Shown here: positions 32,270 to 48,845 of the stretch, one piece after another
How positions within the stretch are numbered: the first letter of the stretch is position 1
Layout: each line of letters starts with the position of its first letter
DNA from: Amphibalanus amphitrite
Lineage: Eukaryota > Arthropoda > Thecostraca > Balanomorpha > Balanidae
Assembly (NCBI RefSeq): GCF_019059575.1
Contig: NW_024882957.1
Location: 98,501-162,500 of the forward strand
Length of the DNA: 64,000 nt
Direction of reading: 5' to 3'
Translations under genes and position numbers: made by a program
Notes under the pieces: model-generated
Databases searched by the model: none
Told to the model about the DNA's origin: nothing
The model's input: only the letters and a program-made list of their open reading frames with translations

Positions 32270-33135
32270 GTGCAATTTACAAAACTTTGCCCATCTCCCC
32301 ATGTTTCAGGCACAGAATCTCTGCAGCTATCATCAGCTCGGCATCTGTGTACCTTCACACCTGCACTAGCCACACTGAGGACCTCCCATGGCCATAGAAA
32401 TTCCCTTGTCAAGCTCCACCAGACCAGCCACAGTGCAGCATTTAGTGGTACCCTCGCCACTCTCCCCCTACCCTCCTCCCAGCCTCCCCCGACCGTGTGG
32501 ACCCGCGGTCTGCACGCCTCCCGGGCGCGGCTCGACGACGACCGCGAGCCCCCGCCGGCGCAGCTGAACCAGCGGCAGCGGCTGCGGCTGGCCGTCCGCG
32601 ACTACGGCGCCACCGTGGTCGTGTTTCACGTCACCATCTCACTGGCCTCGCTCGGGTTCTTCTATGTGGCCGTGAAAAGGTGAGCAGAAAAGTGTTACCT
32701 CATAGATACCTGTATAGACCTCAGTATAAAGAGGCCTTTTACTTAATGGTGATAAATTCACTAAATTCACTCGGTAGATATGTGGTAGATAGATGTTGCT
32801 ATTAGGCACAGTTGCTTTGTTATTTAATTTCAGTGGCACATATTCGAATTGACTGTCGATGTCCATTGCCCCGATGCTCCCATCCCCCACTGACCCCCCC
32901 CCCCCGCACCGACAGCGGTCTTGACGTGGTGGCCATGCTGCGCTGGCTCGGCCTCGGCGACAGTATCGCCCAGAGCAAGATCGTCACCGGCGGCAGCACG
33001 TTCGTGCTCGCCTACGCCGTTCACAAGGTGTTCGCCCCGGCGCGGATCGCCACCACTCTCGGGTGCACGCCGTTCATCGTGCGCTATCTGCGACGGAGAG
33101 GTCTGCTGCGCTCGCCACCGCCGCGTGTCGATTGA
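32270..33135 (+). CDS. FAM210B: FAM210B-like mitochondrial DUF1279 protein
   Basis: Two exons, 32270-32679 and 32916-33135, joined by a GT-AG intron whose phase completes an AGC codon; 209 residues in this model. The conserved DUF1279 region spans the joint: LRLAVRDYGATVVVFHVTIS, a hydrophobic stretch to FYVAVKSGLDV, then GDSIAQSKIVTGGSTFVLAY and KVFAPARIATTLGCTPFIVR. Two membrane segments are predicted by eye. The first 80-100 residues are Ser/Thr/Arg-rich and lack acids, as in a mitochondrial presequence. Known family role: mitochondrial membrane proteins; FAM210B is linked to erythroid and energy metabolism in vertebrates. The start is uncertain: ATG 32270 is the first in frame, but an acceptor-like CATGTTTCAG ends at 32309, so a separate first exon is possible. 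Confidence 0.85.
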
Positions 33136-35210
33136 GCGACGACAGGGAGCGCGCACTGCCCGCTGCCCGTCGTCTCGCCGCTCTCCTCTGCCGGTAAGGG
33201 CGGGAAAATTGCTTTTTTTGCCGGTTGGTTGGGATGTCTGAAGTGAGGGTATGTGATGTGAGTAAATGTCCAAAAAGTATCCAAAAAACACCATCCCCCT
33301 GACTCCAGACGTAGGCTGACGCTGCAGTGAGTGTGTGGTTGAGGATCATTCTGTTTAGGTCGCCTTTCGGTATGTGTGGTGAATTGGCTACTCTCACGTA
33401 GTTTTGCTCCGTTAGCCGCTCACGTATAAACGGGCATCGTATAAGTGTTCACCCTGAACGGCTTGTACCGTGCATTATTTCATAAGGCAGAGGAAGTCCC
33501 ATAGCGAGTGGCAGATTGCCTGCGTAGGTCGACTCGATTAGCAGATTCCGTTAACATGTGATATGTGAGAGATTTTTGGGTGAGGAACGAAGGCCAGTAT
33601 GCTTCGTTCTACCAACTGGAGAATGACGCACCTTTTTCGTTCGCTGTTTCAGAGCCTTTGAGGCCGCAGAAGCCGGTATCATCGTCGCAGCTCGCTGCTC
33701 TAGTGAGCTCGGAGCCGGTCGTGAATGCGGCACTCTTCTTCCCGTATGGCTGCACGGCCTGCGCGCTGGTAAGACTGGCTATCATATCCAGGCTAGTTGC
33801 GTTGGGCGCTGGAGAGACACAATTGAAGACGTACTGTGGGGGTGCCACAGTTATTTTCTACATGTTCAACTGCAAGATGGGAACGATAAATGACGGCGAC
33901 GGTGGCGGTGGGGTTTATATTATTATTCATATCTGGTTGATTCAGTTGTCATATCCACCTATAGCATCGACATCGATTTATGTGTGATTTCCTCGACACT
34001 TTCTTCCGATACGATATCTCCGTTTAGCATAGTGGAGCAGAAGCATTGCCAAAGATTAAGATGGCTCTTTATGGTAATTTGTGTCCTCGAGTGCCCTAAG
34101 TACTACGGTTTGTTTTGGATTTTCAGCTTTTGATCGATATGCCATTCGCAGTATTGCCCGGGCAGTGTAGTAGCATTCAGGAGGAACACCTTGACTAAAT
34201 ATGCTAGAGTTATCACTGGCGATTCGAGTGGTGGCTGTGTAGCTTGTGATCGTTTTGATATCGTTGTAATATACTGCAATGAAGCTTACTGGCGGTCTAT
34301 TGGTGAGTGCTGAAAAAAAATGAATGCTATACATTTTCTTTGGTTGATTTATGGGTGATTTCCTCGACACTTTATTCCGATACGATATCTTTGTTGGTGG
34401 TCGGACTGAGTTCTCCAGTTTGTTCCGCCGCTAGTTCTTAGTTCTTGTGCTCCAATCGTAATGCAAGCCCTTCCATTTTGTTGAAGATTGTAAAAGCGCG
34501 TCAGCGACCTGGCCCAGGCGCGCTGCCTGACACGTGCGTGGCTGAAGGTGACCTTTGGGCGGAGCAGTCCCGCATGGCCATCTGGTGGTGACCTTTGAAA
34601 GTACGATTTTAACCTCTCCGGTGTCACGTGGACAAGAAGCGAGGGTGGGTCACCGCGCGGCGCCCGCGCTCATTTGACGTCGGGCGCTCGCGGTGTTCGC
34701 CCGCTTTTCGCTCCGCTCCCGTTTATTCGCTTTAACTCCGGTCAGCCATAATTTTGGTTCGGTTTTCGTTCGCTGTTGGTCTTGGCATTCAGCCTCCCGT
34801 TTGTTTCGCTCGTGGCTCTGGTCATAGGTCTAGTCGTAGCTTTCGTTATTGGCTCACTTGGTGGCTGGTCATCATAGTTGGGCATTAGTTTCGTGACTGG
34901 TTAGCATTTTGATTTGGGTTTGGATTCTTCATCTCAAATCGCTCTGAATGTCTGTTCGTGGCTGTCACGATCTGAGGCTTCTTTGTTTCGTCTGTCTCTG
35001 GTCCGTTCCACTGGATCAGGAATAGGATTCATGACCTCTGTGTTGAGGTGTCGCGTTTGGCGGCTGGCTCCCCTTGTTAACTCACCTGGTTGGATTCCCT
35101 CGCTGACTTGTTAGGGTCGGTTCATTATGGAAACAGAAGAGTGTGTGGAATAGGCTTTCGACTTTCTCTACGCAAGAGGTAATCTCAAGGCCTTATGAGG
35201 ACTCAGTAGT
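33136..35210. other. no gene supported; FAM210B 3' flank
   Basis: A 140-codon plus-strand frame at 33565-33987 has no recognisable domain. A 45-base direct repeat occurs at 33975-34019 and 34346-34390 (TTTCCTCGACACTTT core). A GC-rich stretch at 34640-34780 looks promoter-like but has no linked gene. Confidence 0.35.
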
Positions 35211-35214
35211 TGAC

Positions 35215-35345
35215 TCATAGTGGAATAATGGCCCCACCCCTCACACAGGCACTTCCTCCCTCCCTAAGCACCAGGTCTTTTGTCACGGACGGATGTGCCT
35301 GCGATCAGGCTCTACCATTGGTGTCGCCCATGGTTAGGTTTATCG
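35215..35345 (-). pseudogene. relic of the GALE last exon, copy 1
   Basis: On the minus strand the end of this segment reads GDTNGRA and a stop, identical to the GALE C-terminus, followed by downstream sequence similar to the GALE 3' UTR (CAGGTCTTTTG, CCTCCCTAAGCACC). The exon body is missing. Confidence 0.6.
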
Positions 35346-35482
35346 TTAGTGCATGACCGCTTATTCTCTCGTCTCTTGTGTTTCCGTTGTTTACTGGTAG
35401 TTGGCCTCGATCTAATGATGGATCTTATGATGTTAGAAGTTCTCTTTTGATGTTAGGCCTTCGAGGACTCTGAAGAGTTGGG

Positions 35483-35626
35483 CCATAGTTGAATAAAGAT
35501 CCTGCCCCTCACGCACTTCCACCCTCCTGAGGCACTAGTTCTTTTTGCCACCAACAGATGTCCCTAAAGTCAGGCTCTGCCAATAGTGTTGCCCGCCGCT
35601 GGCGGTGCCGAGAAGCCGTAAGTATT
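35483..35626 (-). pseudogene. relic of the GALE last exon, copy 2
   Basis: The minus strand reads YGFSAPPAAGNTIGRA then a stop, against YGFSAPPAEGDTNGRA in GALE. The 3' UTR part (GAGGCACTAGTTCTTTT) also matches 36195-36212. Similarity stops just inside the exon at GCCGAGAAGCCGTA. Confidence 0.7.
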
Positions 35627-35699
35627 TCGGCATGGTTGGATTTATCGTTTGTGCGCACCGATTATTCTCACCTTGTGTTTTTCGTTATTTGCTGTTTTG

Positions 35700-36234
35700 G
35701 AAAAGTCGTCGCTCCTTGATCAGTTAGAGTGTCGTTCGTTGTTCCGTTTCCATTCCTATTCAGGACTCTGCATGGCACGCCTCTGCCTGCATTTGACTCC
35801 GTCGTTCAGCGGCTCGTTTCTTGCATCACAGACCTCGGCACCTCACAGGTATATTTTTGTACAAAATACTCGTATGCTATCACGATTCGTCGCTCGACTA
35901 ATTGATCATCCCAGTGCTCTTTAATTTTACCCGTAATTAAGTACAACACGAATCACTCAACGAACTAAATATTGTTTCGATATTTACAAATTTGACACAA
36001 AATATATACACATTGTGATTAAGATTTACAGCGCGTAACACGAGTAACATTAACAAAAGCAAAATATTTACAGAAACCGGACGTAACATTTCGCTCGGTT
36101 CGACATACACATTTACGGCACGCATAACACACACACACACACATACAGAAGCAGCACAAGACCCCATCCCTCCCATATACACTCCCACCCTTCTGAGGCA
36201 CTAGTTCTTTTGCCGCCAGCAGATGTCGCTGCGA
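35700..36234. other. GALE 3' UTR and flank
   Basis: Non-coding, with a short (CA)n at 36129-36142. Minus-strand transcript end expected here; no strong poly-A signal picked. Confidence 0.35.
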
Positions 36235-38981
<2,747 letters not shown>

Positions 38982-41312
38982 GACTACAGTCTGCCGCCAG
39001 GTCGGGTCGGGTCAGGTCAGAGGTCACGGTCACGCCGGGGGCGGGGAAGGTGGCGGCAGGGACGAGGTGATTCCGATTTCCTAGTGCCGTTTTGATTGTT
39101 GGAGAGAGATAGAATGAAGACGATTAATCGTTTTAAAATAAAGGCATTATTTTGCAAATGAAATTGCGATAAGTTGTGGATGATTGATTCGTGCTGAAAA
39201 TGATGCAAATGATTCGTGGTGTGGTACTTTGCAAAATCAATTATGTTAAACAGCAAAATTTGAGATAGAGGATCGGTCAGCATGTGACTTCGTACGGCCG
39301 TATTCATCCGAAGTCTGACTTGTCTGATTCCGATTTAGGTATCTACATTTCTTACACCAGAATCAATCGTTATCAGACAACCAAATAAATAATTGTGAGA
39401 GATCTAAATCTAATATCCATTCTAATATTACATCGCTCGTCAGAACTTGTTGATAACTGAGTCCCAACTTACTTGTGTAACGGGCCATTATATTTCCCTG
39501 TGCCCTTCCTTAATGTCATTGCTCACGTTCGTTCAGATTGGAAGTCAAAATACATGTATGCAACATTGCCCGGGCATTGCCCTAGTGCCTGAACAGTCGT
39601 ACTTGAGTCGTGCCATCACGATCAAACTGTGTCCTGTGACCTCTAAGGGACATGTAGCTCAAGCTGTCGTACGATGACGGGTGCCACAAGGTGGCCCGAC
39701 GATCTCGACTCGGCTGACACAAAACACCTGTGGTCCTCTTGACGTCAGTTTCCGCCGCTCGGAAGGGCGCGACAGGTGTATACGATTATCGAGGCTCAGC
39801 AGTTCTGTATGTCAATCATTTACTGAACTGACTGAACACCTGGTGTCAGAGCTGATTGGTTCATTCACCAATTACAAATATACGATTGAATTAATGTGCG
39901 CTGGTAAAGAATTACGTAAAATACGAAATCCCGTTTATTTATGAGTATATGCTACGAAAGCCGTAAAATGATGTTGATTTGCCGCGGAAAAAGGTAAAAA
40001 TGTACTTACAATGATAACGTACTTGGACAAAAGCGGGTGCCTGACTGCCCCGACGAGGCCGCTTAGTGTTTTGTGACCGGGTCCCCACAGATACTGAGAC
40101 CGTCGTTAGAGAACTGCTCTCACAATGGCCCGCAGTCAAGGGGCGGACGCTTTTTGAACGACCGATTGCCGCGCCTATCAGGGGTATTGGGGCCATGGGG
40201 GATGAGGGGGGGGGGGGGGGTCAGGTGACCAGTGGTCATCGCAACACCACTTGAGCTGTGAACTGGGTGGCCAGATCAGCTATCAGCTGATGCGGACACT
40301 GCTCCATGGAAGGAGTGTCCTATTGCGTTCTACGGTGTTGACTGTGAATGCAGCCTGATGATACGGTGCGAGAAAGAGTGCATGGCTTTTTTTGCATAAA
40401 GAGCTATTATGGTTTATAATAAAAAATATGTTTCAATCATGCAAAGCAAGTCTTGTGAGAAGTCATGGATCCATTCACAGCCTCACTACATGTATTAACC
40501 ATTTTATTCAACCGCAGTGGACTATGCAAACTCTTACCAAATCTAAATATGAACAGTTGACCTCTGCTGACCCGATACCAAACTGACCTGAGTGACCGGG
40601 CGAGAATGTGTGTCTCAGTCGTCTGATGACACCAAACTCGCACTGTGTCACCGGTGGCTGCGCTGACACGTCCCCTCCCCTGCACGGCGGGGCTCACACG
40701 ACCCCCTCACTGCCGCTGAAACCCACGACTTGGCCGCCGGTCCTGTGATCGTCGGCCGACCAAGGGCGCCGACGCGACCTCCTCCCCTCTCCCTCCCCCA
40801 GCCACCTGACCGGGCGGCAGCGCGCCGACGCAGCCTCCTCCCTCCCTCCCCTCCCCTCCCCTCCCGATCGTCGGCGCAAGCGCGACTCGTGTCTGAGATC
40901 GATACTGGATACCGCAGTGGATAGTGGACACCGCCCCGTGCCACGTCAGACACTGTGTACTTGGGATCCGATGTTGCCCGTGGCGAGCGTTTTGGCCGAC
41001 AGAAAACCAGCTGTTCCATCGAGACAGGAGGGGAACGATTAACTCCTCACGGTGGCAGTTTGGCCAGAGGTCAGGGGGAGGGGTGAAGGGGTTCAGTTGG
41101 CTATCAATAGAGATGGCCACGTGAGGAGGCTCAGGCTGCCCAGAGGGGGGGGGGGGCGTCCATGAGCGGAGGATGAGAGAGTGGGGTGGAGGGGTTGGAC
41201 GCCGGTGTCGAATTGGGACGGTGCCGCTGTCAGATTTGGATAGGATCGGGATGCAATGACGGCTTGGCAAGGAGGGAGATGTCACTGGAATGGGAAAGAC
41301 TGCTCACTTATG
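38982..41312. other. GALE 5' flank and intergenic; no gene supported
   Basis: A GC box-like GGGGGCGGGGA lies just upstream of the GALE start (near 39036-39046), a plausible promoter element. The rest, including a GC-rich block at 40680-41280 with long frames on both strands, shows no protein family, splice pattern or repeat that I recognise. Confidence 0.4.
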
Positions 41313-41316
41313 TTGA

Positions 41317-42510
41317 CCCGCGCCCCACTGGGGGGAGGGGGCTATTCATAGCCCCCTCCCGTTTTTCTGCGATAACTTCTAAACCGCTTGTCGCATCGAC
41401 GCCAAACTTTCAGTACCTTCGGCGACATCAATTTGACATCTTGTGTCAAAATATGAACTTAGTAGCTGCCATAGGTCAGCCGGAAATGACGCCAGGGTGA
41501 CGTCATGTTCGGCCGATTTCGACGCTAAACATTGAACCACGGCAATCGCTCCCAAGAGCTCAGGTTTTAAGCTAGATCCAATTTCTTTGCATGATAGGAC
41601 TCATAATAGACTGCGCTGTCAAACTGTTATCTCGGATTTTCAAAATTTTGAAAATTTTGAAAAGTATATATATTAAAATTCAAAATTTATATTTTATCTT
41701 TTTTCAAAACGTTTTTGACTTTTCGAGAAAAAAGCGGAATATATGTGATAGGACACATGCTTATAATTTACTCCATCCAGTTTTAACCGGACATCTTCAA
41801 AAATGGCTAAGTTATACGCATCATAGGAAAAAAAATTCACGACTATAAATTTTTCCAATCATTTTTTCAGTACGTATTTGACATTATAAACCAATATAAA
41901 TGGCACTATCGTGTTCCTGAGCTCAAACTGCATCCGATACACTTTTTTTGTTAAAAAAAAAAAATCAACTTAAATTTGACCTTTTTAACCTGAAAGTGGC
42001 CTGACCTAAGCTAAATTTAACTCAAAATGACCTTGAATGACATAAACGACATCGAATTCGAAATATATGGTCTAAATGGAGCATAAAACATGTATCACGT
42101 GACCGATGCATGGCATGACATAAGATTTCCGTGAGGCGTGACCTGTGATGACCTGACCCTGACCTGAAAATCAAAGTACAATTTTGGTACCCTTAGGGTA
42201 TCTCAAGCATCTATTCACGAGTGTGTAAACAAAAAAAGAGGCCGATCTGACTTGTAAGACGGCGGCCAGAGCCCAAAATGTGAACAAGCCAATTATCGAT
42301 AATTGTTACGTGAACCTGACCTGTGACGTCATCGGTGACCTCGAGGTCAATGAAATTAATTTTCGCTCGCTCGACAGTTTTTCCGGGGATATCAGACGCC
42401 GTTTGAATTAGTGACGATCGGCCCAGTAGTTTCGGAGTTAAGAGGGGGATAGCCCCCCCCCCCCCCCCAGTAGCCGGGCGCGTTATGCTCAGACCCCAGT
42501 CGGGCGCGGG
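41317..42510. mobile_element. piggyBac-like TTAA element
   Basis: Starts CCCGCGCCCCACTGGGG after TTGA (41313-41316) and ends in CCCCAGTCGGGCGCGGG before TTAA (42511-42514). The left hairpin is long and perfect: GGGAGGGGGCTAT, two bases, ATAGCCCCCTCCC (41334-41361). The right one (GGGGG-ATAG-CCCCC near 42444) is shorter. The interior has TGACCT/AGGTCA half-sites near 41980-42350. Confidence 0.8.
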
Positions 42511-42619
42511 TTAAGTTTTGCGAATGGCTCATTGATTTCAAGTTGAAGGCTACGTTCACGGTGATATGCTCGTGAAACTAGCCTCGAGTGGGATTCCACT
42601 TCGATTTAGTTACGAGCTT

Positions 42620-42976
42620 TCATCCCATTATGCGTCTTCCTAGTGTTTTGTGAGAATATCTCGCGTTCTTTAAAGTTGGTGCGAACAACCACTCGACTTT
42701 CCTGGCACAGACGTAATGAGACAGAAGGCCAGAGAGGCAGTTTTTAGGCCAGACGGTGAGAGGCGGCCGATGGGTATCTACGTTTTTCGTCAGAAAGTCA
42801 ATCACTTTTAGCACCGCGCGTGGGTCAAGTGAATGATCACATTGGTATTTCGGCACTGATAGTCTGACACAGTTTTCAGTTTGCAGAGCGATGTTCTCAC
42901 GCTTTAGAAGCATGGGCACTACAAAATGAGGCCAGAATACTGGACGCCGGACGGACAACTGATATGAGGTCGCCAT
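42620..42976 (-). CDS. 118-aa frame of unknown origin
   Basis: A continuous frame with balanced amino-acid composition and the ordered look of a real protein fragment (DPRAVLKVIDFLTKNVDTHR, RKVEWLFAPTLKNARYSH). I do not recognise a domain. It starts at ATG 42976 and stops at 42620, next to a TTAA element. No splice sites were evident around it. Could be a fragment of a mobile-element protein or a small gene. Confidence 0.25.
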   Translation of the reverse strand: MATSYQLSVRRPVFWPHFVVPMLLKRENIALQTENCVRLSVPKYQCDHSLDPRAVLKVIDFLTKNVDTHRPPLTVWPKNCLSGLLSHYVCARKVEWLFAPTLKNARYSHKTLGRRIMG

Positions 42977-43744
42977 CGAGTTCTTGGACCTAATCTCAAT
43001 AAATTGGCTATATAAGCAAAAATGTGTAAAAGAAGAAAAAAAACTATCAACTCTAGCTATAGGTATGCATAAAAATAGCTATTTAAAAGCAAAAACAGAT
43101 TGATCAATGAATATCAGTTTTTTCTTTAGGTATGTTAGAGGAAAACTTACCATCTGCTCAAAAACTACGAGGAATGTCTATCTAAGGCTAGAAAAGTCAA
43201 TGCAGCAATAACACTTCTTTTATCGTTTCTTAATTTATTAATCGTAAATCGTTCGTCATTTGATCGTTATGCTCAAGCACCCATATGTCACAAAATTGAA
43301 CGATCTAACGATTTAACGTCTTAGGATTTAGTGGCTGACGAATTAACCATTTAAAACAAAGAACGTTTCAGTTACCACCGACTCACGATTTGCGTTCTTA
43401 TAGCGTAAGCCCAACGTTTCATGAAAGGCCATTGCTTCATTTTATTTTTCTAGCATGCCTAATTCCATCAAGTACCTATATCTGAGGCATGGATGAGATA
43501 ATGGATGTGTTATCTCATCCATGTCTGAGGTATGTCCGATTGTAGATAAAAACAGGGCAAAAAATATAGGTATACTGATTTGTAAGGGTGCTTGTTTCAT
43601 TATTACTAAATGCAAGTTACGTCTCATAATTTACCAAAATTTTTGAATTCAGGATACGCTGCGTACCGACTATAGTTAACAACGGTTCACGGAATGTGAT
43701 TAGATTTATTTGAATACATACTGTGTCTGTAAATTCATTTTAAA
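42977..43744. other. no gene or repeat recognised
   Basis: AT-rich sequence. A 15-base near-palindrome ATGGATGAGATAA / TTATCTCATCCAT lies at about 43489-43522. Confidence 0.4.
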
Positions 43745-43965
43745 AACCTTTTTATACGAAAAGTAGCAATACGAGGAACAATGAAAGTTTGGTATGTAGG
43801 AAATACCCCACAATTAACTTAACATTTTATAAAAAGGCCAACGTTACCGAAATACTGAAAACTATTGGCAATGAACAAAATGCATGAAGCTTGTGCGCAT
43901 TTGCGCTTTTTTCCTCTTCAATTTACACTATACCTAGCAATTGCAGTTCCTATAGGTACAGGTCC
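43745..43965 (+). repeat. inverted-repeat partner of 48610-48845
   Basis: About 200 bases (core ACTATTGGCAATGAACAAAA then TGCATGAAGCTTGTG) reappear in reverse complement at 48610-48845 at high identity. Either ends of a 5.1-kb element or two copies of a dispersed repeat. Confidence 0.75.
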
Positions 43966-44669
43966 CGCGGGTTTTAAGCGTAGGTTTTGCCTTTCCGGCT
44001 ATATCTTTTTGGTCTTCAGCTTTGTAGGCTTGAAGATGTGACCTATTTATTCGTATAGCTCCCTTCCATGATCATGGAAAAAGGTTTGATCGTATGCCGG
44101 CTAGTTTCGGAGAAATTAAAAGAAAACATCAAAATTCGCCGTTTGGGGCATTCTGACTGCGGCTTCCCTGCAGTCGCCTATGACTACAGTGGTGCCACCC
44201 AACGGGTAGGACGCTGAAACACAGAGGCATGAATGAATCCAGCGCGTGGTGAACGGTGGATAGAGGCGGGACGCGGCAGAGGCTATCACTGCGGCCCGCG
44301 CAGGGCGTCCTTGGACAGCGGACGAGCCTTCGGGCGGTGAGGCCAGAGGTCACGACAGCCAGGCGCTGTTTGGCATGAAGGGAGGGGAGGCGCTCGCCTC
44401 CGCCAGCTTCGCCTCAGCCAACTTAGCCGGTGTGGTGGTAGTGGTGGTGGTGTGTGTGGGGGGGGGGGGGGGCGGCAGGCGAGAGGGGCTAGAACGAACG
44501 GGATAAAATAGAATGGAAATGACGTGCCATGTCAACTTACAATATTGTTTACCTAATAAGCATTTATTAACATTACGGAAAACTCACCACATTAAATTGA
44601 GAAATATACAGGAGATGTTTTTTATCGATGTTACCGTTTTCTTTTAATGGAAACCCATCTTCTTATTAG

Positions 44670-45780
<1,111 letters not shown>

Positions 45781-46037
45781 GGCATATTCCTATACAAACA
45801 ATGTTATGTTTTGCTTTTTAGTGGCTTACATCGATTTTGTTCTAAAAATAACGCAAAAATAAGCATACAGTGATGTTACTTAAACTTTTACGCCTAGTTT
45901 CCTTTTTGATAATACTGCAATTTCATTCATGCAACATATTTCTTGGTCAGTATTGTGACAAAGTTTTGGAAATATAGTGCGGCAGAACACAAAACTTTCT
46001 TTTGATACAACCTCCAGCCTCAGCAGGTCACGGTCAA

Positions 46038-47200
46038 CCCTCGTCCCGTTGGGGGTTGGCAATATAGCCCCTGTGTATTTTCCTGAATAGCAGGAAAACG
46101 GCGGCGCGCAGCCCCGCCAAATTTTCAATAGCTTCCCGGGCATCAATTTGACACCTTCACACAAAACTTCAAGTCTTAGGTTACCTTAGGTCAGGAGTTA
46201 TTGAGGTCGAACTGAGGTCATGTTCGAGCAAAAATGAGCAAAAAACATTAAATATTGAAACGCTCACAAAAGCTACAGTTAACAAGCAATTTCGAATCTC
46301 TCTATCTGATCGTGTAGAAAAAAAGACGGTGCTACAAACTGCAATCTGTGATTTTCAAACTTTTGAGCTTTTGACCCCCCAAATTAAAAAAAAAAATTGG
46401 TATGAAATAACAAAAAAAGTTTTCGAGTTAAAACACGGAATATATATGATAGTCCCTGCTCTCTTCGAGCTACATAACAAATTGTAGATCGATACCTCTT
46501 TTTGGCCTGGTTATAGCGAAAAAGCTGTTCAAAATTGATTACGTCAATTTTTTAACTCAATTTTTAACAATTCTAGACCACGTAACGCAAAACAAAGACG
46601 ACCATTAGACTTCCCGTGACGAGCTGCATCGAATCGATACTCATTTCATGCAAAAATATCAAATTAGAAATTTGACCTTATTTGACCTGACCTTCACCTG
46701 ACCTTCACCAGAACATAACCTAAACTGGCCCCAAAGGTTGCCTGACCCACATAATCGCATTTGTTATGTAAAATGGACCAGAAAACATGCATCGCATAAT
46801 AGTTATCTTCATATTGTGACCTTCAGTGACCTGACCTTTGTGACCTGACTTGGTATCAGTGACCCCAAATAGCACAATATGTGTTTGACGAACAATGCCC
46901 CATCGAAAATTGTCATTCATCGATTCCTTATCGATGAATGGCATGCATTTTACTCGATTTTACAACACATTTCTTGAAATTGCCTGTAAACGGTGAAAAT
47001 TCGACATTTGACCTGACCTGTGACGTCATCGGTTTGACCGAGGTCAATGAAATTGAGCCAAAAGGTATTTCCTCGTTGGGGCCATCCAACACCGTTTGCT
47101 GCTTGTTGTTATTTTGCGTGGTTCTCGAGATCTTAGGGGGGGGGGCAAAATGCTCCCCCCCAATGGGACCGACGCTCGGGAGACCCTAAGGGGGCGCGGG
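46038..47200. mobile_element. piggyBac-like TTAA element
   Basis: Left end CCCTCGTCCCGTTGGGG after a degraded TTAA (46034-46037 reads TCAA); right end GGGGGCGCGGG before TTAA 47201-47204. Right hairpin GGGGGGGGCA-AAA-TGCTCCCCCC near 47136-47160. The interior is rich in TGACCT (46670-46860, 47010-47045). Confidence 0.75.
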
Positions 47201-47204
47201 TTAA

Positions 47205-48609
47205 ATGACAGAACTGTTCCCAAGATATAACATTACAGTCGTCTCCCGACCTCGACTAAAACTTTTGACGACTGCCTATGAATCGGCACGATGCCGGCTT
47301 ACCCCGCCCGCTGGCTACGGGTGACCTTGACCCTTCAATGCCGATTGGCCAACGGCCGAGGTCGTGCGCTGGTCAGCACGCAGAGAGGACGGGATGCGGT
47401 ACTGCACATTGTGAGTGACCTCTGACCTTTCCCCGTCCCCTGACCGCATGCCGTGTCGCCGGCCCAGACGATAGAAACCGGTTTTAGCCTCTACGCAGGC
47501 TGCCACTATAACTCTTCCCTCCCCACTTTACTATGTGCCGTAGTACGCGCTCGCGAGTAACTGGGCGGAGCAAATGGTCACCGATACAGAGGCGGAACTG
47601 GTTGCCCTCCCGCTCGCCGAACGACCTACCGCTAAAACCCGCGAGACCTGTACATGTAAATTTTAGTCAAGCACTGCAACATCAGTCACTAATGCTAAAT
47701 AAAACATAAATTCGTACATGTAAATTTTAGTCAAGCACTGCCTACATCAGTCACTAATGCTAAATAAAACATAAATTCGTGATAGGGTGATGCAAACGGA
47801 GTATTAAGAACTTGTGATAAAGACCGATAAGTTGATTTAATTATTCAATAACGAACTGGTGATGCAGCTAGTGACTCTCCTTTGGCTGACTGACCTGAGG
47901 GACTGCTGGGTACTCGGAGAAGCACTCGGCTGCAGTGGCGACCATGGCTCCCACTGCTCCGTCCCGCTGCCGTCCGTCCTCGATGGAAGCTGACCGCGGA
48001 GTGTCCCGGGAGGGCTCCCTCCTCGCCTCCCAGAGCACCCCTCCCCCGGGTGGCTCCCCTTCCCCAGGGGCGACCTCAGAGCACCTCGCTCCGCCCTGGG
48101 TGGCTCCCCTACCCTGCAGGGGCGGCCGCTCCTCTCGTCGAGAACCGTGAACTTCATCCGCTCGGCACCGAAAACATGTCCATCACTCATCAGCTCGCGG
48201 TCCTCGCAGGCATCTTGTGCCCGCCGAAGGAACGCTGGTCATGATCCCTCCCCCTGAGGTTCGTCTCGGTGTTCGACGGCACTGCCAGGGCCGCCGCACT
48301 GACCCGTACCGCGCCGGGCCCGCTCCCAGGAAGGGTGAACATGACGCGGGGCTATTCTCAGCGACTCGTCTACTCGGGGGCGGATCAGGCGAACATCCCG
48401 TGGAACCTGATCACCTGCCGAGGGGAAGGAGATGGCACAAACACCTCTGGGGGTCGCCCAGAGACCGCAGTCGGGGGGTGGGGGGTGACACACCGACATT
48501 GGAAATAGACGAAACTGACGCAGGACGAACGGGGATGACGCAACGTTCCGTGGGGGAACCCAGGGTACCGAGATATGTGTGAAATGGTCCAGCTTGACTA
48601 CAGTGCTTG
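47205..48609. other. no gene supported
   Basis: Contains the 64-bp tandem duplication at 47650-47779 and a GC-rich block at 47880-48500 with long frames on both strands but no recognised family. Confidence 0.35.
47650..47779. repeat. 64-bp tandem duplication with two AATAAA signals
   Basis: Units 47650-47713 and 47714-47779 are nearly identical (a 2-base gap in CTGCAACATC versus CTGCCTACATC). Each contains CTAAATAAAACATAAATTCG. Confidence 0.9.
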
Positions 48610-48845
48610 ACTACAATTTACGTACCTATATAGGAACTGCAATTGTTATAGTAAGAATTGAAGAGGGAAAAAGCGCAAATGCACACAAGCTTCATGCATT
48701 TTGTCCATTGCCAATAGTTTTCAGTATGTCGGTAACGTTGCCTTTTTATAAAATGTTTAGTAAATTATGAGGTGGGGTAGTAAATTGTTCCCAAACTTGT
48801 AGAGAAAGTTGTTCAACGGCAACTCTACTCTTACATGAGGGACAA
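48610..48845 (-). repeat. inverted-repeat partner of 43745-43965
   Basis: Reverse complement of the 43.8-kb segment; see that entry. It ends where the LINE fragment begins. Confidence 0.75.

Noticed and set aside
33565-33987. 140-aa plus-strand frame after FAM210B
   Set aside because: No family, no splice context, and the end is low complexity (DGDGGGGVYIII).
41033-41285. GC-rich frames on both strands at 40.7-41.3 kb as genes
   Set aside because: No recognisable protein, no consistent splice sites, and similar-length frames on opposite strands.
48142-48250. Possible minus-strand exon reading AFLRRAQDACEDRELMSDGH
   Set aside because: Looks somewhat coding, but the acceptor is poor, the continuing frame turns low complexity, and no partner exon or family was recognised.
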